From positions 1 to 22,952 of the forward strand of contig DBKX01000204.1 in NCBI GenBank assembly GCA_002297865.1: a stretch of 22,952 nt of DNA, written 5' to 3'. Made by a program: the position numbers and the translations under genes. Below the pieces are notes generated by a model, which made no database searches, was not told the DNA's origin, and was given only the letters and a program-made list of their open reading frames with translations. The stretch comes from Lachnoclostridium sp. UBA739. Lineage in GTDB: Bacteria > Bacillota_A > Clostridia > Lachnospirales > Lachnospiraceae. Of the stretch, positions 8,034-15,938 are shown in pieces; positions within the stretch are counted from its first letter, which is position 1, and every line of letters begins with the position of its first letter.

Positions 8034-8100
8034 TATATAATTATTATAGACATAAAAAAAGAGTAAATCAATAAATATAAAATTTTTTTTAAAAAAGGGC

Positions 8101-8129
8101 TTGCATTTTTAGTTTTAATCATATATAAT
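8101..8129 (+). promoter_or_regulatory. Promoter of tRNA-Lys
   Basis: TTGCAT (8101-8106) and a perfect TATAAT (8124-8129) are spaced 17 bases apart. Transcription would start near 8136, leaving a leader of about 54 bases before the mature tRNA. Confidence 0.7.
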
Positions 8130-8189
8130 CATATTTGCGTTAAGGCAATAAAGTTAAGTAATAAGAACTTAATTTTAACTAAATAATAT

Positions 8190-8262
8190 GCGCTTCTAGC
8201 TCAGTTGGTAGAGCACCTGACTCTTAATCAGGGTGTCCAGGGTTCGAACCCCTGGAGGCGCA
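8190..8262 (+). tRNA. tRNA-Lys (anticodon CTT)
   Basis: All four arms fold. The acceptor is GCGCTTC with GAGGCGC (one G-T pair), the D arm GCTC with GAGC, the anticodon stem CCTGA with TCAGG, and the T arm CAGGG with CCCTG around TTCGAAC. The seven-base anticodon loop CTCTTAA gives anticodon CTT, decoding AAG. The discriminator base is A and the terminal CCA is not encoded. A restriction-modification cassette starts 150 bases downstream on the same strand. Confidence 0.97.
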
Positions 8263-8338
8263 CTTGAAGGTCCTTGTTTGGCGAACATATGAGTCGTTGG
8301 GTAAGGGCTTTTTGTTTGCCAGGGAGATCGAACATAAA

Positions 8339-8361
8339 TTCGATAAAATTGTTTCATCGAA
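8339..8361. repeat. Inverted repeat over the methylase promoter
   Basis: TTCGAT (8339-8344) and ATCGAA (8356-8361) form a 6-bp inverted repeat with an 11-base centre. It lies directly upstream of, and partly across, the -35 region of the methylase promoter. It could be an operator for autoregulation; no regulator gene is present in the cassette. Confidence 0.35.
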
Positions 8362-8372
8362 AAAACATTTTG

Positions 8373-8381
8373 TGGTATACT
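8373..8381 (+). promoter_or_regulatory. Extended -10 promoter of the restriction-modification operon
   Basis: TGGTATACT gives a TGn extension and a TATACT -10, with no convincing -35 (TTTCAT at 8352-8357 is 18 bases away). It is followed about 20 bases later by GGAGGAAGAACT and the methylase ATG. Confidence 0.5.
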
Positions 8382-8412
8382 AGTACGAGAGCAAAAAATC
8401 GGAGGAAGAACT

Positions 8413-9261
8413 ATGAACAAAGATCCTTTCGTGTCACCGGCACTTAAGTGGGTGGGAGGAAAAAGACAATTACTAAAAGATATAAAGCCGTTGATACCGG
8501 AAGACTTTACAATGTATTATGAGCCTTTTTTTGGTGGAGGTGCGGTTTTATTTGAGACGCAGCCAGCAAAGGCAGTTATAAATGATGCTAATGAAGAACT
8601 TATGAATGTTTATCGTACAATTCGTGATGATTGTGACCATTTAATAGAACTTTTAATAGAACATAACGAGAAAAACACGGCAGAGTATTATTATGAAGTC
8701 AGAGGTTTTGATCGTGATCAGAAACTTTATGCAAACATGTCTTCAACGGAGCGTGCAGCACGAATTGTTTATCTCAATAAAACCTGCTATAACGGTTTGT
8801 TTCGTGTTAACCAGTCTGGTCAGTTCAATGCGCCTTATGGAAAGTATAAGAACCCTAATATCGTAAATGAAGAAACGTTGCGTGCTATTTCCAATTATCT
8901 GTCTAAGGGCAAAATCGAAATAAAATCAGGTGACTACAAAGATGCTATTAAGGGCGCGAGAAAGGGTGCATTTGTGTATCTAGATCCTCCATATCATCCA
9001 ATTTCTTATTCAAGTTCATTCACAGGATATACGAATAATGGGTTCGGTATTAAGGAACAGCAAGAGCTAAAGGCACAGTGCGACAAATTGACTAGCAAGG
9101 GTGTTAGATTTTTGCTTTCCAATTCTTATTGTGAGTTTATAACTGACTTATATGAAGAATATAATATAAAACAGGTATCCGCGAAACGAGCAATTAATTC
9201 CAAGGCAGATAAGCGTGGTGAAGTTGGGGAGGTATTAATAGCAAATTATGAAATCCAGTAG
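8413..9261 (+). CDS. DNA adenine-N6 methyltransferase, M.DpnII/Dam-like (probably GATC)
   Basis: A 282-residue D12-class (alpha group) MTase that transfers methyl from AdoMet to adenine and would protect the host from the adjoining nuclease. AdoMet-binding motif X is KWVGGKRQLL (residues 12-21), motif I EPFFGGGAVLF (37-47) and catalytic DPPY at 191-194. Length and spacing match M.DpnII (about 284 residues), including RAARIVYLNKTCYNGLFRVN and GQFNAPYGKYKNP. That family methylates GATC, so GATC is the likely target, though unproven. The start is secure: GGAGGAAGAACT precedes ATG 8413. The 3' end overlaps the endonuclease gene by 14 bases. Confidence 0.93.
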   Translation: MNKDPFVSPALKWVGGKRQLLKDIKPLIPEDFTMYYEPFFGGGAVLFETQPAKAVINDANEELMNVYRTIRDDCDHLIELLIEHNEKNTAEYYYEVRGFDRDQKLYANMSSTERAARIVYLNKTCYNGLFRVNQSGQFNAPYGKYKNPNIVNEETLRAISNYLSKGKIEIKSGDYKDAIKGARKGAFVYLDPPYHPISYSSSFTGYTNNGFGIKEQQELKAQCDKLTSKGVRFLLSNSYCEFITDLYEEYNIKQVSAKRAINSKADKRGEVGEVLIANYEIQ

Positions 9262-10564
9262 TGCATCTAATGAGACAGAATCTGTTACGTTAAATGACAA
9301 GGCATGGGATTCCATATTTGAACGTTACAATATTGTGGAGCAGGTACAAAAAGATGGTGTGTTTCACATTACAGCTTATCAGATCAAGGAATTCCGAGAA
9401 CCAAGACTGATGACCAAATTCGATACAAAAGAATCGGTTCCAAAGGCATTTGGTAAAGGAAGAGAGAAAATGTCGATCTTGCCAGATAGCAGAGGAAGTT
9501 ATGTAATCGGTTATTTTAATACGTATTTAGAATTTCCAGAGATGGAAAGACGAATAAGACATGTTGATTTCCCGAATTATTTACAGACTATTAGCAAAAC
9601 GAATATTAATAGTGAGGCAAACGTAATTAATGTTTTAGGAATAACCAATATCTTGGAAGACTTTCTATCAGAAAGTAGACTTGTACAGACAATTAGTGGT
9701 AGAATGAAGTCGGGAATATTTGACTTTGCTATTCATGACAGTAGGAATGGGGAACTACATAATATTGCTGTAAAGAATGCTCAGATAGAGATTGATGCAG
9801 GGTTTGAGAATGAAAACTGCGTGTGTATTATGGAAGCAAAAAATGTTGTGCATAAGGACTTTATTGTCAGACAGCTTTATTATCCATTTCGTTGCTGGGT
9901 AGATAAGATAGGGAAGCCTGTTCGAACTGTTTTTATGGTTTATAGTAATAATGTTTTTAGGTTATTAGAATATGAGTTTACAACAATAGGCTGTTATAGT
10001 TCCATAAAGTTTATAAAGCAGAAGAATTACAGTTTTGAAGATGTGGATATTAAATATTCAGATTTGATGGAATGCTATAAGAAGACAAGGGCAATAGAAG
10101 AACCAAGGGACATTCCGTTTATTCAGGCTGATAGTTTTAATACGGTAATCTCATTATTAGAGCTTGTTAAGGAAGATGCAAAGTCTATTAATGAGTTATC
10201 TGAAGCAATTGGATTTGCTACGAGACAAGGGGATTATTACTATAATGCGGCAAGGTACTTAGGGTTAGCGAAAAAGTGTAGGGATACGGACGGAATAGTA
10301 AGAGTGAGGTTATCCGATTTGGGAGTATCTGTAATGAAACTTCCTTACAAAGAACGACAATTAAAATATATAAAGCTTATGTTTGAGCATGAGATTTTTA
10401 GAGTAACCTTTTTTGCATCCACAGTATCTGCAAGAATTGTAGATAAAAAATTTATTTGTGAAAAGATGATTGAGCTAAATCTTTGTGGACCGAGTCTGGT
10501 TGGACGGCGTGCATCAACAGTTATGGGATGGCTTAAATGGATTTTTTCAATTATAAATGAGTAA
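9248..10564 (+). CDS. Type II restriction endonuclease, PD-(D/E)xK fold with C-terminal winged-helix-like region
   Basis: The likely nuclease partner of the upstream methylase; 438 residues. The candidate active site is D159 (in GIFDFAI) followed by E196-A-K198 (IMEAKN), the D...ExK pattern of PD-(D/E)xK nucleases. An upstream helix has E123 (INSEANVINVLG). The C-terminal part from about residue 295 (NTVISLLELVKEDAKSINEL onward, with DYYYNAARYLGL) looks like a winged helix. ATG 9248 overlaps the methylase by 14 bases in another frame. The nearest GGGGAGG is about 15 bases upstream, unusually far, so expression may rely on coupling. It does not look like the short canonical DpnII endonuclease. 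The nuclease call is from motif and context. Confidence 0.75.
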   Translation: MKSSSASNETESVTLNDKAWDSIFERYNIVEQVQKDGVFHITAYQIKEFREPRLMTKFDTKESVPKAFGKGREKMSILPDSRGSYVIGYFNTYLEFPEMERRIRHVDFPNYLQTISKTNINSEANVINVLGITNILEDFLSESRLVQTISGRMKSGIFDFAIHDSRNGELHNIAVKNAQIEIDAGFENENCVCIMEAKNVVHKDFIVRQLYYPFRCWVDKIGKPVRTVFMVYSNNVFRLLEYEFTTIGCYSSIKFIKQKNYSFEDVDIKYSDLMECYKKTRAIEEPRDIPFIQADSFNTVISLLELVKEDAKSINELSEAIGFATRQGDYYYNAARYLGLAKKCRDTDGIVRVRLSDLGVSVMKLPYKERQLKYIKLMFEHEIFRVTFFASTVSARIVDKKFICEKMIELNLCGPSLVGRRASTVMGWLKWIFSIINE

Positions 10565-10568
10565 GAGT

Positions 10569-10592
10569 GGTTGCAGAGATGCAACCTTTTTT
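10569..10592 (+). terminator. Rho-independent terminator of the restriction-modification operon
   Basis: GGTTGCA (10569-10575), a GAGA tetraloop and TGCAACC (10580-10586) form a perfect 7-bp hairpin. Six T follow, starting 4 bases after the endonuclease stop. Confidence 0.9.
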
Positions 10593-10623
10593 AACTAATA
10601 AGAAAACCAATGGAGGCATCAGA

Positions 10624-11139
10624 ATGATTCATGTTTATTATGGAGACGGAAAAGGAAAGACAACAGCGGCCACAGGATTAGCAGTAAGGGCCGCAGGGGC
10701 AGGTATGAAGGTTTATGTTGTTCGTTTTATGAAGACGGATAATTCAGGAGAAGTAAACTCTCTGCAGCAGCTAAATAATGTAACAGTGGAACTGGTGACC
10801 AAAAGCTTTGGTTTTACATTTAATATGACAGAGGAACAGAAAAAAGAAGCGAAAGCATTTTATACAGAAATGCTTCGTAATGCAATTGCGAAAGAGAATT
10901 TAGAAAATTACGATATGATTGTAATGGATGAGGCAAATATTGTTTATGGGTGTGAGCTTATTGAGAAAGAGGAATTAATTGCTTTCTTAAAGGAGTATGG
11001 GCAAAAGAAAGAAATTGTCATAACTGGAGCAACCAGACAAGAAGACATTATTGAGCTTGCAGACTATGTAACAGAGATAAAAAAAATAAAGCATCCTTAC
11101 GACAGAGGTGTAGATGCTCGTAAGGGAATAGAGTTTTAA
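10624..11139 (+). CDS. Cob(I)yrinic acid a,c-diamide adenosyltransferase (CobA/BtuR family)
   Basis: Transfers the adenosyl group of ATP to a reduced corrinoid, making the adenosyl form of vitamin B12. The 171-residue protein has the P-loop GDGKGKTTAATG (residues 7-18), MDEAN as the Walker B-like strand and the family ending KHPYDRGVDARKGIEF. The open frame reaches back to 10567, but that would lie across the terminator. ATG 10624 has GGAGG at 10612-10616, 7 bases away, and gives the standard start MIHVYYGDGKGK. No cobalamin riboswitch fits in the 60-base gap upstream and no promoter is evident. It precedes the MoxR operon by 37 bases and may be co-transcribed. Confidence 0.9.
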   Translation: MIHVYYGDGKGKTTAATGLAVRAAGAGMKVYVVRFMKTDNSGEVNSLQQLNNVTVELVTKSFGFTFNMTEEQKKEAKAFYTEMLRNAIAKENLENYDMIVMDEANIVYGCELIEKEELIAFLKEYGQKKEIVITGATRQEDIIELADYVTEIKKIKHPYDRGVDARKGIEF

Positions 11140-11176
11140 CTAGTAGAATTAGGAAAAAGGAAGGAACCAGGAGAAC

Positions 11177-12112
11177 ATGACACAGGGAGAAATGATACAA
11201 GGTGTATTTACACAAGTAAAAAAAGTAATCAGGGGAAAAGAAGATGTAATCGAGAAAACACTAATGGCTTTTCTGGCACAGGGGCATATTCTTATAGAGG
11301 ATATCCCTGGTGTAGGAAAGACAACATTGGCAGTTGCTTTCTCAAAAGCATTAAATCTTGATAATAGAAGAATGCAGTTTACGCCAGATGTATTGCCAAG
11401 TGATGTTATTGGTTTTCATATATTAAATCAGGAAAAGCAGATGGAATATCGTGCAGGAGCCATTTTTACCAATGTATTTCTGGCAGATGAGATTAATCGA
11501 ACCTCTTCCAAGACCCAGTCTGCATTATTAGAGGTTATGGAAGAAGGAAAGGTAACTGTGGATGGTGTGACGAGAATGGTTCCAGATCCATTTATCGTGA
11601 TTGCGACGCAGAATCCAGTTGGCTCTTCAGGAACACAAAGATTACCTGAATCCCAGCTAGATCGTTTTATGGTTCGCCTTTCAATGGGATATCCAGATAT
11701 TACAAGTGAGATAGCAATGCTTAAGTCTAAGGAACACAGTAATCCAATGAAAACTGTTGAAGGTGTAATGAGTATAGATGATTTAAAGAACATGCAAAGG
11801 CAGTGTGAGGACGTGTATGTACACGATACCATTTATCAATATATCGTTGATACTGTAATTGCAACAAGAAATAATAAGTGGCTCGAACTTGGGACAAGTC
11901 CTAGAGGTACAATTGCCCTAACGCAGATGGCGAAAGCATGTGCTTTTGTAAAAGGAAGAGATTATGTAATTCCCCAAGATGTTCAATTTGTATACAAAGA
12001 TGTAATCTGTCATAGACTTGTTTTGAATACGAATGCAAAGATTGCACAGGTTACAGAACAGAGAATTGCAGATGATATACTAACTACAATTCCTGCACCT
12101 AGAGTTGGGTAA
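11177..12112 (+). CDS. MoxR-type AAA+ ATPase
   Basis: A 311-residue AAA_3 ATPase of the MoxR group, thought to act as a chaperone that assembles or activates partner complexes. Walker A is GVGKTTLA with K48, and Walker B is FLADEINR with D104-E105. A sensor-like IATQNPVGSSGTQRLPESQLDRFM segment and the AAA lid domain follow. AGGAGAAC stands just before ATG 11177. It is followed by a DUF58 gene and a transglutaminase gene with 12- and 1-base gaps, the widespread MoxR-DUF58-transglutaminase arrangement. Confidence 0.95.
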   Translation: MTQGEMIQGVFTQVKKVIRGKEDVIEKTLMAFLAQGHILIEDIPGVGKTTLAVAFSKALNLDNRRMQFTPDVLPSDVIGFHILNQEKQMEYRAGAIFTNVFLADEINRTSSKTQSALLEVMEEGKVTVDGVTRMVPDPFIVIATQNPVGSSGTQRLPESQLDRFMVRLSMGYPDITSEIAMLKSKEHSNPMKTVEGVMSIDDLKNMQRQCEDVYVHDTIYQYIVDTVIATRNNKWLELGTSPRGTIALTQMAKACAFVKGRDYVIPQDVQFVYKDVICHRLVLNTNAKIAQVTEQRIADDILTTIPAPRVG

Positions 12113-12124
12113 GGAGGGAGTGAT

Positions 12125-13186
12125 TTGTTTTATTTGATTCTCTATGTAGTACTTGGAATACTGGGTGTAATTTTTGCAATTCTTTATACAAATTACTCTG
12201 TAGCAATATTTGTAGGTGTACTTATTCTGTTTCCGTTATTCAGTTACATACTTAACATAATCGCATGTATTATGTTGAAGATTGATATTCAGAATGAGCA
12301 AGAGCAGATATACCAGGAAGAAGAATTTAAAGTTCAGATACATATTAAGAATAGGAGCGTTCTTCCTATTATAAATGGAGTTTTGCGATATTCTTATGGA
12401 TATAACATTGGAAGTAAGGAGAGAAAAAAACTCAAATTTAGCATAAAGGCAAGAGGTGAGACTATACACACACTGCACTTAAGGGGGGAATATTGTGGAA
12501 GTATTTCGTTCAGGTTTTATAGACTTTCAGTATGGGAGTACTTTCATGTATTCGTATTTTCAAAATTCATGAAGGAAAGTTGTGAACAGGTTATTTACCC
12601 TAAGTTGCAAACGAGAAATCTAGATGTAAAAAATACTACGACCTTTTACAACGATGAATATGATGAGTTCTATGAGGATCATCCTGGCAATGACCCATCA
12701 GAAGTTTATGAGATTCGGGATTACAGAGAGGGAGATAAGCTGCAGCGTATTCATTGGAAGCTTAGTTCTAAGAGAGAACGCTACATGGTAAAGGAATATA
12801 GTGATCCGATTATAATAGATGCAGTAATTATTTGTGATAATAGCTGTACTTATGAAGGAATGGAACGTGTGAAACGATGGAGCGACTTGCTAGAAAAAAC
12901 AATACAGGCTAGTTATTCCTTGTTACTAAATAAGGTGAACCATTATGTATATTGGTTTGATGAGGAACAGTCAGTTGGTGAAAGGATGGAAGTAAGAAAT
13001 GAACAGGACTTTCATACATGTATAATTAGGCTGTTACAATGTAAACCCAATAAGAATCCACAGGCATATGTGAAGTATCTGATACATTCAGAAGAAATCA
13101 AAACGTATGCAAATGTTTTTTACGTTGGAGAGGAAAATCAAGAACTGCTTGAGGAAAAAGGTATAAGCATAAAGGTGGTGGATTAA
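12125..13186 (+). CDS. DUF58 domain-containing membrane protein
   Basis: A 353-residue protein with two N-terminal membrane helices (about residues 2-20 and 25-52), then a soluble region. The DUF58 signature lies near residues 198-225 (YEIRDYREGDKLQRIHWKLS). The following VDAVIICDNS-like stretch is reminiscent of the von Willebrand A-like part of this family. Start is TTG 12125, 7 bases after AAGGAGG; no in-frame ATG fits before the first helix. Molecular role is unknown; it always travels with MoxR, which probably remodels it. Confidence 0.88.
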   Translation: MFYLILYVVLGILGVIFAILYTNYSVAIFVGVLILFPLFSYILNIIACIMLKIDIQNEQEQIYQEEEFKVQIHIKNRSVLPIINGVLRYSYGYNIGSKERKKLKFSIKARGETIHTLHLRGEYCGSISFRFYRLSVWEYFHVFVFSKFMKESCEQVIYPKLQTRNLDVKNTTTFYNDEYDEFYEDHPGNDPSEVYEIRDYREGDKLQRIHWKLSSKRERYMVKEYSDPIIIDAVIICDNSCTYEGMERVKRWSDLLEKTIQASYSLLLNKVNHYVYWFDEEQSVGERMEVRNEQDFHTCIIRLLQCKPNKNPQAYVKYLIHSEEIKTYANVFYVGEENQELLEEKGISIKVVD

Positions 13187-13187
13187 G

Positions 13188-15836
13188 GTGGGACATAAAA
13201 AAACAAAAACAGGAATTAGTTTTTATTGTGAAGAGCAAGGAATTAAAAAGCCATCTGTTTGGAATGAAATATTGGACTACATATTAGAATGCACTTGCAT
13301 GGTATTAATGTTATATGGGGCTATATGTGGACTTTTTGCCAGTTGCAATATACCCCAGCAAAGAAAACTCATACTATTCTGTATGCTTATCTTGACGGGG
13401 ATAACATTTGCTGTGTTAGAGTATAGGAAACGTCCAATTTTTCTGATTGTATACAGTGTAGGATGTGCATTTATATTATTCATCTTTGTAAGGATTAACT
13501 GGGTTGCAATAAAGTATTTTGCATCCTATTATGTTGCGTTTATAAATAAATATTTTGGAACAAATCTGGTTGTAAAAGTTCCTGCTGAAGAAGAAATAAT
13601 TAGTCAATCGACAGGTTTATTTGTTTTTCAGCTATTTCTTAGCTGGATTGTTATTTTCATGACAGCACTTTTTAGAAAAATTTATAAAAAGTCATTAATA
13701 GCTTTAATTTCTCCAATATTAGTATTTTCGCTTACTTTTATAGTAGGATTAATACCAGAGTCACAATATTTATTCGCATTTCTAATTGGATTTCTGCCAT
13801 TATCTATTAATAGTAAAGTGAAAGATAAGAAGTTGGGGATTCAAGCCAAACTGACAACTCTAGTAAGTGCAGGAATACTAATGTTTATCTGCGTATGTTT
13901 ATTGCCGCAAGCAGTATATCAAAAACATTTTGATTCCATGGTTTCCATAAAAAGAGATATCCAAGATATAAAAAGCAGCCAAATTATAAAGGATATAAGC
14001 TACTACCTTTCTGATAGAGGTGGCTTGTCTGGAAAACTGTTTACGACTGGATATGGTGGAATGAATAATGGACAGCTTGGGACAAAGGATAAGATAAAGT
14101 TTGATAAGAAGACAGATTTCGTTCTTACTACGACTTTAGCAGAATTACAAAAGCATGATTACGAAGTATACCTGCGAAGTTATGTAGGTTCAAATTATAG
14201 TAACAGATTGTGGGGGGATTTGGATAAGCAACAACAGAAGGAGTATAGTAAATTAACAAAGGAGTATGATTATAACTTTGAAAATCTTTTAAGTGATATG
14301 CTAAAACTAAGAAACTTGTATAGGAATGATTCTTATGATGATTCAAAGTCACAAGATTATGTACTCTTCAATATAAAGAAGGAAGATATCGGAAGAAAGC
14401 ATATGTTGCTCCCTTATGCAGTAAATGATGATGTAAGGGAAAAGAATGGTTTACTATATGGGAAAAATGCCAAAGGCAAAAAGGTCTATTCTGAAGAGGT
14501 AAATAAATTAGGAATATTAGCATCTTATCAAGATAGTTATTTTGATTCTGGCTATGTAAATAATCAGAAGCTTTATGATGTATTAAAGGATTTAATGTTT
14601 CAGTACGCCAATGTTTTACATGATCCAAATTCCGAATCAGATACAAATTCCTATCTAGATAATAAGTTTTATAGAGAACTTGAAAAGTATGCACAAAAAG
14701 AAACGAGTTATCGTAAGTTTGTATACGATACCTACACAAAAGTACCAGAAAATATTGCTCCCAAACTAAGGGAACAACTAAAAAAACAAACGTTTTCTCT
14801 AAATGAATTTGACTTAGGAAATATTAAGTTTAATAAAAATTTTGCAGATTTTTACAATGATGATTTAGTTTACGCAGAAGTATGGTGGTGTCAGACATTC
14901 TTAGAACAGTATGCTAAGTATTCATTAGAACCTGGACAAACTCCCGATAATAAGGATTTTGTGGACTATTTCCTATTTGAAAATCAGAAAGGATATTGTA
15001 CATACTTTGCAACGGCAGCAACGCTTTTTCTTCGATTGCAGGGGCTTCCAACAAGATACGTAGAAGGATATAAGGTAACTTATGAGGATTTTGCCCATAA
15101 GGGAAAGAAGGTTACCTTAGATGGACAAAAGGCTTATCAGCTAAACGTTACAGATGAGGCAGCACATGCATGGATTGAGGTTTATGTAAATGGGTGTGGA
15201 TGGATTCCGTTTGATGTGACACCTGGCAGGGGAACAGAAGGAGTGGCAAATGAAAGTGCAGATGATAATAACACAGCAACAACAATAACACCACCTTCAC
15301 CAAAAGTTTCAGTAACCCAACCAACTAAATCACCAGCAGTAACTGCGAATTCACCAGTACCATCAAGTGCCACAATAAAGGAAAAGAATACAGCAAATAC
15401 TAAAAAAATTAATTCCAGATCTAAGGACATTATTATAGTAGTACTTTTGATTCTAATTCTGGTGGCAGCGGTATTAATACGAAGGTGGATAATAAAAAGA
15501 ACAAAATATAAAAAGGAATTTCAGTCCGATAATAACAAAAGAGTAAAATATTATTATCAAGAGTTGGACAGTATAACAAGAGTATATTGCAAGAGGTATA
15601 GCAAGGGTGAGATAAGAGACAACATTCAAGCAATAGCAGCAGACTTTGATGATATTTCAGAAGAGGAACTAAGTGAGTTTATTACCATAGTTGAGAAGGC
15701 CACGTTTGGTGGTAAACCAGTTTCTGATTACGAATGCATGAAGTGTAAAGTGCTGTATCAGAATGTGAGAAAGGAATTATATGATAAAGCTTCCATAGTA
15801 AAAAAAATATATTATGAAGTTTATAGGGTATTTTAA
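13188..15836 (+). CDS. Membrane-anchored transglutaminase-like protein (TgpA-type) with C-terminal DUF4129-like tail
   Basis: A large 882-residue membrane protein. About six helices fill residues 28-240. A long extracellular region carries the transglutaminase core with the full triad C604 (KGYCTYFATAATLFLR), H660 (AAHAWIEVYV) and D676 (WIPFDVTPG). A Thr/Pro/Ser-rich linker (about 695-740) follows, then one more helix (about 746-765) and a cytoplasmic alpha-helical tail resembling DUF4129. The start is GTG 13188, one base after the DUF58 stop, with AAAGGTGG about 9 bases upstream. The intact triad suggests it is active, as a cross-linking enzyme or a thiol protease acting on surface polypeptides. 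The substrate is unknown. Confidence 0.9.
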   Translation: MGHKKTKTGISFYCEEQGIKKPSVWNEILDYILECTCMVLMLYGAICGLFASCNIPQQRKLILFCMLILTGITFAVLEYRKRPIFLIVYSVGCAFILFIFVRINWVAIKYFASYYVAFINKYFGTNLVVKVPAEEEIISQSTGLFVFQLFLSWIVIFMTALFRKIYKKSLIALISPILVFSLTFIVGLIPESQYLFAFLIGFLPLSINSKVKDKKLGIQAKLTTLVSAGILMFICVCLLPQAVYQKHFDSMVSIKRDIQDIKSSQIIKDISYYLSDRGGLSGKLFTTGYGGMNNGQLGTKDKIKFDKKTDFVLTTTLAELQKHDYEVYLRSYVGSNYSNRLWGDLDKQQQKEYSKLTKEYDYNFENLLSDMLKLRNLYRNDSYDDSKSQDYVLFNIKKEDIGRKHMLLPYAVNDDVREKNGLLYGKNAKGKKVYSEEVNKLGILASYQDSYFDSGYVNNQKLYDVLKDLMFQYANVLHDPNSESDTNSYLDNKFYRELEKYAQKETSYRKFVYDTYTKVPENIAPKLREQLKKQTFSLNEFDLGNIKFNKNFADFYNDDLVYAEVWWCQTFLEQYAKYSLEPGQTPDNKDFVDYFLFENQKGYCTYFATAATLFLRLQGLPTRYVEGYKVTYEDFAHKGKKVTLDGQKAYQLNVTDEAAHAWIEVYVNGCGWIPFDVTPGRGTEGVANESADDNNTATTITPPSPKVSVTQPTKSPAVTANSPVPSSATIKEKNTANTKKINSRSKDIIIVVLLILILVAAVLIRRWIIKRTKYKKEFQSDNNKRVKYYYQELDSITRVYCKRYSKGEIRDNIQAIAADFDDISEEELSEFITIVEKATFGGKPVSDYECMKCKVLYQNVRKELYDKASIVKKIYYEVYRVF

Positions 15837-15861
15837 CATATAAACAGGAATGGATTTTTTT
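15819..15861 (+). terminator. Weak hairpin plus T-run after the transglutaminase gene
   Basis: GTTTATA (15819-15825) and TATAAAC (15839-15845) can pair, and a seven-T run lies at 15855-15861. The stem is AT-rich and overlaps the stop codon region, so this is a tentative terminator. Confidence 0.3.
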
Positions 15862-15879
15862 AGAATAGTATTGTATAAT
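15851..15879 (+). promoter_or_regulatory. Probable transketolase promoter
   Basis: TATAAT at 15874-15879 is a perfect -10. The hexamer 17 bases upstream, TGGATT, is a weak -35. AGGAGGAAATCAACT precedes the ATG. Confidence 0.45.
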
Positions 15880-15938
15880 AAATTCGGTTTATATGGAAAG
15901 AAAAGTTACTAGGGAAGTTTGATAGGAGGAAATCAACT

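Noticed and set aside
8196..8420. Minus-strand open frame across the tRNA-Lys gene
   Set aside because: It overlaps a clearly folded tRNA on the other strand, has no ribosome binding site and no recognisable protein content.
8174..10603. Shared TTTTAACTAA before the tRNA and after the endonuclease terminator, as attachment repeats
   Set aside because: Only about 10 AT-rich bases match, and the copy is not at the tRNA 3' end where attachment sites usually lie.
10564..10624. Cobalamin riboswitch before the adenosyltransferase gene
   Set aside because: The gap is only about 60 bases and holds a terminator; no B12-box-like element is seen.
11428..11832. 134-residue minus-strand frame inside the MoxR gene
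   Set aside because: It is a mirror frame of a strongly conserved AAA+ ATPase and reads as no known family.
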